DNA of 64,000 nt, taken from NCBI GenBank assembly GCA_951217055.1, contig OX578280.1:17957394-18021393 (forward strand), written 5' to 3'. The notes under the pieces are model-generated. The model searched no databases. It had not been told where the DNA came from and saw only the letters and a program-made list of their open reading frames with translations. Within the stretch, counting starts at the first letter, position 1. The number at the start of each line of letters is the position of its first letter. Position numbers and translations under genes: made by a program. Origin of the DNA: Gerris lacustris. Taxonomy: Eukaryota > Arthropoda > Insecta > Hemiptera > Gerridae. Of the stretch, positions 56,351 through 64,000 are shown in pieces.

Positions 56351-57079
56351 TAACAAAGAAAATCAACAATATTTACTTTAGTTGTCATAGTAACTCAAGA
56401 ACCAAAACAAAGATACATTTATCGATTCAACCACTTTTACCTATTTGATAGACCAAAAGTTTATGTATTCATATTACTATTCAAATGTTATTTTCTATAG
56501 TTCTATGTTCTATTCATTAAAGACTACGCATTGTAAGAGTGAAAAATAAATACAGTAAAAAGTTTATTTCGTCCTCTGCTGAGAATTACTTAGAATTTCC
56601 TGTCACGAACATTCTTCTCCGAAATGAATAGAAATCAAGCCATGTTTTATGTATTGGAATCTTAAGACAATTTATAAGCCACTTCACTTATTCATGAACT
56701 CTAATATTTATTTTTTAACATCGAATACTTTATAAAGCTAGTTTTAAAAGTTTATGTTCTAACTAAATTGGTTTCATGAATTTACGACGAAGTTATCAAT
56801 CCTAGCGGCTAGGGATCAAATCCTAAATAGAAATACATTTTCTTCAAATTATAATTAATTTTTTTTTAACTATTTCTCCAATTTTATTTGTTAGACTATA
56901 CTGTATTTAGAAGAATGAAGTTAGTTGGTCACATATGACTCTTGTAATAAAATAAATACAAATACATTTCACACATGATTAAATTGTTGTGATTTCATTA
57001 AAAAAGATCCGTTTCATCCAACACTAATTTAAGTATAATGAGGTAGGTATTATCAAGATATTGTTTTGACATGTAATAG
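56351..57079. other. Nothing recognised
   Basis: AT-rich, without gene, RNA or clear repeat. Confidence 0.45.
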
Positions 57080-57300
57080 TTAAAACATAACTGACATGGG
57101 CAAGTTTTTGGCCGTCTTAACTGACTATTTTAAAGTAAATATTACTTGAGTTTAACAAATAGAAATAACATAATTGACACAGGCAAGTTTTTGGCCGTTT
57201 TAACTGACTATTTTAAAGTAAATATTACTTGAGTTTACCAAATAGAAATAACATAATTGACACAGGAAAATTTTTAGCCGTCTTAACTGACTTGAAATTA

Positions 57301-57464
57301 TTCTCCAGTGTAGCTCAGTTGGTAGAGCGCTATACTGGAAATATAGCGGCCCGTGGTTCAAGTCCCGGCGCTGGAGTCTATTTTTCTCTGTCTGCCTCCA
57401 TTTGTTAATAATAATTATAATTAGATTTAAATTAAAATTTAAACTTTCCGTAGTATGAATACTA
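57301..57464 (+). mobile_element. tRNA-Phe-derived SINE, copy 4 (full length)
   Basis: The head folds almost as a tRNA. The acceptor strands CTCCAG/CTGGAG, the A box TAGCTCAGTTGGTAGAGC and the anticodon stem CTATA/TATAG (loop CTGGAAA) are visible, and the B box is GGTTCAAGTCCC. A body TCTATTTTTCTCTGTCTG and an AT-rich tail ending CGTAGTATGAATACTAC follow. Repeated copies and the body mark it as a SINE, not a tRNA gene. Confidence 0.92.
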
Positions 57465-57635
57465 CCTAAAACTTAAAAATGACATTTCTAATTGATTGTA
57501 CAAGGTACAGGTACTAAATGGGTACTATATAATTATAAGCGATACTTCTCGGTCTAGTTCTATTGTCGTTAATGTTGACTTCTAGACTTGTGAAAATTGA
57601 AAGCTTAATTCGGGACTAGGAATCGTTACTGACAG

Positions 57636-57766
57636 AGGAAATTAGCTCAGTTGGTAGAGCGATATACTGAAAATATAAAGGCCCGGGGTTCAAGTCCCGG
57701 CGCTGAAGTCTATTTTTCTCTGTCTGTCTCCCTTTGTTAATAATAATTATAATTTGATTTAAAGTA
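57636..57766 (+). mobile_element. tRNA-Phe-derived SINE, copy 5
   Basis: A box TAGCTCAGTTGGTAGAGC; anticodon loop CTGAAAA with GAA at the anticodon position and AAAGGCCC next to it, as in tRNA-Phe; B box GGTTCAAGTCCC; then the same SINE body. The tail runs directly into the 83-bp repeat. Confidence 0.9.
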
Positions 57767-58540
57767 AATATTACTTGAGTTTACCAAATAGAAATAACAT
57801 AATAGATACAAGCAAGACATTGTCCGTGTTAACTGACTATTTTAAAGTAAATATTACTTGAGTTTACCAAATAGAAATAACATAATAGATACAGGCAAGA
57901 TATTGTCCGTGTTAACTGACTATTTTAGTCAATATTACTTGAGTTTACCAAATAGAAATAACATAATAGATACAAGCAAGACATTGTCCGTGTTAACTGA
58001 CTATTTTAAAGTAAATATTACTTGAGTTTACCAAATAGAAATAACATAATAGATACAAGCAAGACATTGTCCGTGTTAACTGACTATTTTAAAGTAAATA
58101 TTACTTGAGTTTACCATTTAAGCGTTCTTGTTGTAGTAGGACAGACAATTAGCTAATACATCGTATTCTATAATCGAATTTAATTCATTATAACCGCTTA
58201 TAAAACTTTCTACTCAACAATCCCAAGGAACATTGCTTCTAGTTTTCTTTTTTATAAGCATTAAGTAAGTAACGATAACGACAGTTATTGTGTCGTTTCT
58301 TCATTATTGCTCCCATTGATACGGATTGATCAAAGAACGTGCTACAACTAAAGCTTCCTTGTATTTCTCCACACGTTTATCTTCTTTTTTTTAAGTCGCG
58401 TCTGATAACAGAAATAACTCATATGTAGTCATTCTGGTTTTCTTTTAAAGATATTTTTTAGTAAATCCAGAAATCCAGCAAAAAAAAAAGAATCTTGCTC
58501 CATCAAGTTATGAGACTTTCTTAAAGACTTTATATTTCCT

Positions 58541-58680
58541 ACTTGACCGGAAAGATTGTCAGTTTGTCTCTGTAATATACGTGCGTGGCGAAGCTCAACC
58601 AGACCTCGTTGCATTAAAGGCTTTAGAGTTCGTGAGAGGCGAAAGTGCGCTCAAAAGTCGAAATCCTTTCCCCTCAGCAA
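58541..58680 (-). other. GC-rich island, possible coding exon of uncertain frame
   Basis: Balanced composition in AT-rich surroundings. On the minus strand a donor-like CAA|GTAGGA is present (GT at 58542-58541). One frame gives a charged helical string (MQRGLVELRHARILQRQTDN LSGQ). Another gives NEVWLSFATHVYYRDKLTIF PV and leaves two bases, which would fit the phase of the exon at 37713-37626. Neither has a good acceptor. The plus strand also has a 105-codon frame (58556-58873) whose 3' end is poor. Confidence 0.25.
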
Positions 58681-59620
58681 TGCCAAACATGGAAGTGATA
58701 CTAATTTCTACAGACTTCCGCCTTCATCAAACTTGGCCATATCACCATCAACCATCCATAAACTAAGCAAACTATTTAAGGAGCCGCATATGTTACCGAA
58801 TCGATCAATAACCGATAGTAGTTTTTTCTTCACCTGCTTTCATTTTTTTTATTATACAAAAAATAAACGATAACAATGAAAAATAATATTTGAGTTATCT
58901 ATAAATTTGACGCCATCAGGGAAAGTTTTAACTACTCCATTCTTCATTATTACCAAAGATCGAAATTAGATTATAATAGGTGTATATTTAATAATTATTA
59001 TTCTCAACTTTTTCCCTTGTAGGTTTGTTATTATTATTTTTTTCTTATCCGATCAACACTGAACCTATTTTACAACATCTTAAGCTTAAATCATATCAAA
59101 CACCTCCGTTTAATATTTGACCTTTAACATGACTTTTTTTACGCTTATAAAACCACTTTAGATACTTATGCAACTGTTTATAAGGGGCTTAAAAAAAAGG
59201 TAAAAGACGTGTTTCAAAAGCTATTAGTTTTTCTTCTTTCTAGAACTGTGTGAAGCCATAAGAAGGGAACTAAGGTGTCTTTACCTGAACTTCTGAACCT
59301 GTGACGAATTATGAAACCGACTGATGGGTCACTGAACCTTTTAAACAAAAAAAATTTTTTAAAAAGGGTCCACTCTTCAAAATACAAACCTAATCTTGTT
59401 TTTTTTTTTTTTTTAGTCACAGCAATCATTGTTAATTAATATTTTATCACTTCTCAGAAAGACGAAGTAAAATAATATTATTTCGAAATACCATTAAAAG
59501 ATTATGCATTTTCTAGATTTGTCCTTATCAAGTTCAAAAAATTCATTAATAAATCTAGTCTACTTAAGTCTAAGTTTATTCAACTTTACTGATAGTATTA
59601 TCGTATTATAAAAGAACAGA

Positions 59621-59652
<32 letters not shown>

Positions 59653-60099
59653 ATAGTGGCATTTCTCTAAACACAGGTAAGTTTTGATTTACAAATCTTA
59701 AAGAATTAAGATAGATTGCCTCACTACATAAGCTATTACAGTGAGCATAAATTCTCGAGTACATGCAATATTGGTGCATATGTTAAAAACGCTAATAATA
59801 ATTATTATTATCAGAACTGTATTTTGGACCTGTTTTGGTTAAAGACATTTATGTAGTTAAAATTCTTAAGAGTTACTGGTTAACAATATACTTAGCGATC
59901 AGGTACTCTTTCAATATCTTGTTTCACTCTTCTTTACTTTCGCTATCTACCAGTGTCTCGAAAATTTGCATAATTCTAACTCTATCCAGGCCTAGATTCA
60001 CCAATGTGCAGACTGGGCACTTGCCCAGGTCGATTTTAAAAGGCCGCCCAAATCTTGTGAGAAGTGAAGAAAGGAATACACAAAGAAAGAACAACTACA
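58681..60099. other. Nothing recognised
   Basis: AT-rich with long T tracts (about 59399-59413 and 59622-59645). No supported feature. Confidence 0.45.
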
Positions 60100-60273
60100 T
60101 CTTCAAAAGTACTAATGTGTATGCAATTTTGATGGTTTGTCAAAACTAGCTCGAAGATACGCCCGCAGATTTCAACTGTCTCCACTTTACACTTGGTTTT
60201 TATGAGCAAACCATAATTTAAGTACGTTATAGAACGCAAGGAAGTTGTGTGCCTCGCTAATTGGCAGACTATT
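60100..60273. repeat. 3' part of the GAGCTTACCG dispersed repeat, copy 3
   Basis: TTTTGATGGTTTGTC, CGCAGATTTCAACTGTC and AAGTTGTGTGCCTCGCTAAT with TTGGCAGACTATTT match the right-hand parts of 20897-21545 and 33983-34560. Confidence 0.65.
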
Positions 60274-60368
60274 TCATTATCAATGGTAATTTGTTTACGA
60301 TTAATTTAGTAGGTGCTCCTTTTTAGGCGATCTTAGCATATTTTGCTTAATAATGTGTATGACATATA

Positions 60369-61416
60369 CAGGGTGGTCCAAAAGTCTCCCCCCCCCCCTC
60401 TTAACTATTGAACGGTTTGAGATAAATTAATGAAACTTGGGGGATCTCTACCATGCAAAGGGAAGTTTGTTTTCATGCAATCACCCACTAGGGGCATCCA
60501 CCCACTTTGCCCCCAGGCCACCCAACTTCAAAATTTCAAATTGGAGCGTATATTTTTGATAGCATATTTGGATTCTACGGTGAAAAATAATAAACTTTTA
60601 CTTGAAACTATTTTTTCTATCTCCAATATTTTGCCCCCTACAGGGGGGCAAAGATAGCAAAATAACCCTTCCGAAATAGTTAAAAAAGTAACACTTAGAT
60701 AGTTATAAAATCTAATCGGTTTGAAATAAAGTCATGGAACTTGGGGGATCTGTACCATGTAAAGAGAAGTGTTTAATCATCCACTCGCGTACTAGGGGCA
60801 ACCTCCATTTTGCCCCCAGGCGCTGAAATCTACCATTTGTATACCTTTGCCCCCCTATAGGGGGCAAAATATTAGAGGTAGAAAAAAAAGTTTGAAATAA
60901 AATATTTTTATTTTTTGCCGTAGAATCTAAATCTGCTATCAAAAATATACATTCTAGGACAAAAATTTGAAGTTAGGTGGTCTGGGGGCAAAATGGGAGG
61001 TTGCCCCTACAGCGCGGTTGCATGAAAACAAACTTCCCTTTACATGGTACGGATCCCCTAAGTTTCATTAATTTATCTCTAACCGTTTAGATTTTACAAC
61101 GTATTATCGGAAGGGTTATTTTGCTATCTTTGCCCCCCTGCAGGGGCAAAATATTGGAGATAGAAAAAATAGTTTCAAGTAAAATTTTATTATTTTTCAC
61201 TGTAGAATCCAAATATGCTATCAAAAATATACACTCCAATTTGAAATTTTGAAGTTGGGTGACCTGGGGGTAAAGTGGGTGGTTGCCCCTAGTGGGTGAT
61301 TGCATGAAAACAAACTTCCCTCTGCATGGTAGAGATCCCCCAAGTTTCATTAATTTATCTCAAACCGTTCAAAAGTTAAGAGGGGGAGGGGGGGGGGAGA
61401 CTTTTGGACCACCCTG
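60369..61416. mobile_element. Mariner-like nested foldback MITE
   Basis: The 1,048-bp element has ends CAGGGTGGTCCAAAAGTC... and its complement, flanked by TA (60367-60368 and 61417-61418), the Tc1/mariner target duplication. Outer arms (about 60369-60690 and 61100-61416) are long inverted copies. Between them a second, diverged inverted pair (about 60710-60850 and 60850-61095) has the same sequence, so four arms are nested. Repeated TTTGCCCCC and GGGGGCAAA blocks are prominent. The 75-87 codon frames inside are shadows. Confidence 0.92.
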
Positions 61417-61908
61417 TATATAGGTACAGGTACTTCTTTTTCCGTTGTCAGACCAGTTAATGGTTAATAATTTTTAAGAGGTTGGTTAACAAATTTTAAG
61501 CAGAAATTTGTTTTGTTCAATCATCTTATTAATTGTTCCTACCGATTTTTTACGTGCAGGTAATTCTTCTGACTTAATTTTATCCGTTCTGGAACACAGT
61601 TATTCGGGATTCTGGAGCACTGCATTAGCATTTTCAGTCTACTTCCAACTCTGTAATTTCCTCTGATAGGTGCACAATTACCAGTAATCTACTTAACGGA
61701 CTTATTAAGCAGTCCTCTTGCATTTTCCTGACGAATAAGTCATATAATTGAACACGAAAATGTATGATTAAGTTTATGAGTCTCAAGAAGGATTGTTTTT
61801 TATCAACCTGTTAGAACTCAACTTTCTATACTTATGAATTTTAAAAATATAGGTTAGTTATATAAATATTACTCCAAATCAAAGTGATTACATATCAAGT
61901 GACAAACT

Positions 61909-62170
61909 AACACCCACTTGATTTTTGGTCTACTAACTAATTTTGCACTTAAGATCATGAAAATCACATTCTCCACCAAAATGGGCGGGACATGGATGCT
62001 CTCCACTGGTTTTTTGGATTTTTTAAATGCCTATTGCCAAGCCATCCTGCAGACGAACTTAGCCGATCACAGGTTTGAATTTTTAAAAGGCACCAAAAGA
62101 TTAACTTATAAACAAAATTCTAGCTTGATGTTAGTAAGAAACTAATTTGAACGCTACCTCCTGGACTATA
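61909..62170. mobile_element. Single arm of the 26135-26712 foldback element
   Basis: Shares GGTCTACTAACTAATT, ATCATGAAAA, GGGCGGGACATGG, TGCCTATTGCCAAGC, GCAGACGAACTTAGCCG and AATTCTAGCTTGATGTTAGT with the right arm at 26435-26712, ending CTCCTGGACTATA. Confidence 0.85.
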
Positions 62171-62307
62171 ATATGTTCCTTCTTAGTATAAGATTAACTG
62201 AGACAACTTATTAAATCATAAACGCGCTTTCCCAACAAAAAAATCTGAAAGTGTATTCTTTCATCTGTTGAAGAGTTACAACTTACAATTATATTAATAC
62301 ACAAATA

Positions 62308-62833
62308 ATAGTATATTATGTTACTAGGCTGTGAAGTGAGTTTTTTCTTTACCGCGGCAATTACATTTACTGTCGAGCGAAGCGAGACAGTAAATATTGC
62401 CAAGGTAAAGAAAAAACACTTCACAGTCGTGTAGCATATGCTATTTTTTCCGTGGTAGACAATGAAAAAACATTAAATATTAATCAATAATCAATATAAT
62501 AATAACAAATATTAGTACATACTTAAAGATTTAAAAAAAAGAAACCTTAAAAAGAGGTTACACTATAACAAAAGATAAATAAAACGCATTGACATCTAGC
62601 GGATTTTAATCGTACTAGAAGCATTTCTACAAAGACTGCAGCGGTACTAACGGAAGTTTTGACAACTACCCGCCGGACACAAAAATCTTTTAGTTCCTAG
62701 GACGTAAAAGATTTTTTCTTTACAGCTAGGAGTAATGAAAAGATTTTTTAAGTCCACGTAATGAAAAAATGGATTTTAGCTATGTCTTTTAGGCTCTAAA
62801 GTTACTATTTCACAGCCTACCACGGAAAAAATA
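62308..62833. mobile_element. Non-autonomous DNA element, GGCTGTGAA ends, copy 3
   Basis: Close copy of 30322-30850 in the same orientation, from ATAGTATATTATGTTACTAG to CAGCCTACCACGGAAAAAAT. Confidence 0.88.
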
Positions 62834-64000
62834 TATTATTTGACATATTTGTTCAATTTTAAAGTGTCTTTATCCTATTTATAAGATTGTGCAACTATAA
62901 TTAAATTGATTTTTATCAAATTAACTTCTTTTTTAGCATCAAAAACTACGGCTTTAACTAGACAAGTCAAATAAAGAGTATAGTCATGATTAAACTTTTT
63001 TTAAACACAATATCTGAAGTCAAGGCCTACGGACGATTTCACATTTCATACATTTTTAATCGCTAACCGTTTTAAACTAATAACAAGACATTAAAATGAA
63101 TAAATACCTACTTTAATTACTTTTAAAATCCCAACGATAAAGCATGAGTTAATTAAATAATAAAAGCATAGGCTTCCAAGGCTGGAGAAACTAGACAAAT
63201 TTAGGTTTTCCGGTAAATATGTACTACAAAACTTAGAAAAGTCTACTCCAAGGGTAATTGTCTTGCCGTGCGAATACTCTATCTTTCATTATAACCAACT
63301 CAATTACAGAAGTTTGATAGTACTAAATATTACTTAGCTTATCTGTAATTTCTATATTGTTTTCAAGTAATTCTTGAACATCATTTATTTAAATCAAATA
63401 CACAATTGATTTACCACTCATTACTTGCATAACTGACAAACGCATTTACATAAATAACTGTTGCGATTTTATATAAATCTTGTGAAGCTAAAAAAGGCAA
63501 GAATTAATGCTTCCATCCTAATGGCTTCTCATCCTTGGAAGATAAGAAAATGTAAAAAGGAAAAAAAATAGATAAATTTTCTACTTGTAAAAATCAAGTT
63601 GGCCTTCATTAAGTGCATTGTGTTTTTCCACGTTATTAACTATAATAGGGAAAAACATTTAAAGCAGGTAACACTGCAATGATAGCAATCACATGTATTT
63701 TCAACTGCCCTTGGAATAAAACCTTTTTTTCCCCTCCGTTACTAAAGCATGGGAAGCAAATAAAGTATTTAAGGCAATAACCAATGAAAAACTCTTCTTT
63801 TTCAAGGTCATTGTTGACCTTTCAACAGATTTAAAACAAATAGAACTGATTAAGCTTTTCTGTTATTTTATTTATTTTTCTTTTTTTTTTGCATAATTAT
63901 TTGAAATATACATTTAACTTGTTGAGAAATCGGTGGAAATTACATCGATTAAAAAAATATAAAGATACTAAAAGAAATTATATCTAAACTAAGACTCCCA
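62834..64000. other. Nothing recognised
   Basis: AT-rich sequence with no supported gene, RNA gene, repeat or regulatory site. Confidence 0.5.

Larger units (their letters stand above)
57080..58115. repeat. 83-bp tandem repeat split by two SINEs
   Basis: Units read GTTAACTGACTATTTTAAAG then TAAATATTACTTGAGTTTAC and CAAATAGAAATAACATAATA. About two and a half copies lie at 57080-57290, and four to five copies at 57766-58115 (starts of TTACCAAATA at 57781, 57864, 57945, 58028). One unit is 81 bp. The two SINEs at 57301-57464 and 57636-57766 lie between. Confidence 0.93.

Noticed and set aside
55024..56369. Eight or more overlapping open frames on both strands
   Set aside because: All fall in the MITE cluster and read across inverted repeats.
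57301..57376. Apparent tRNA gene
   Set aside because: The cloverleaf is nearly complete, but the T stem is mismatched and several copies share the same non-tRNA body and tail. It is the head of a SINE.
60430..61350. Three similar 75-87 codon frames
   Set aside because: They are the repeated arms of the mariner-like MITE, not a gene family.

Overview
The window is AT-rich animal nuclear DNA with GT-AG introns, an arthropod-style core promoter (TATA box plus TCAGT initiator), tRNA-derived SINEs, a Jockey-type LINE, a Ty3/gypsy LTR retrotransposon and a very dense load of short foldback DNA elements. This points to an insect; the order cannot be settled from the sequence. Most of the window is intron or intergenic DNA built from nested repeats, and few host coding exons are visible.

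Host gene on the minus strand. At least four, probably five, short exons lie far apart and share compatible splice phases. In transcript order they are 37713-37626, 35057-34998, 33025-32954, 23869-23609 and 784-668, continuing beyond position 1. They encode a polar linker, a long leucine-heptad coiled coil (23609-23869) and an acidic segment with a textbook DSGxxS phosphodegron (668-784). I cannot name the gene with confidence. Its last intron in the window is about 22.8 kb and holds a 7.9-kb retrotransposon. A GC-rich island at 58541-58680 and a small open frame at 35595-35742 are possible further exons.

Retrotransposon, 4187-12091, minus strand. Two 730-bp LTRs, identical as far as I can compare by eye, and a 4-bp GGAA target duplication show a recent Ty3/gypsy insertion. 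It carries gag, then protease-RT-RNase H, then integrase. Gag and pol overlap in the -1 frame at a canonical T TTA AAC slippery heptamer, followed 7 nt later by a sequence that folds exactly as an H-type pseudoknot. Pol is broken between RNase H and integrase by a one-base frame change near 6311-6316.

Nested small gene on the plus strand, 27304-27510. It encodes a 68-residue secreted, four-cysteine peptide precursor inside an intron of the minus-strand gene. It has its own TATA/initiator promoter and sits between two inverted hAT-like terminal repeats 4.2 kb apart.

Repeat landscape. Tandem arrays include 77 bp at 1-636, 72-bp hairpins at 15041-15765, 29 bp at 33029-33147, 36 bp at 50819-51036 and 83 bp at 57080-58115. 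There is a tRNA-Phe-derived SINE family with at least seven copies, a second SINE, a 5'-truncated LINE, and many MITE-like elements (Harbinger-like, hAT-like, mariner-like, several unclassified), often inserted into one another. The region above 38 kb holds little besides these repeats and a few unconvincing open frames.
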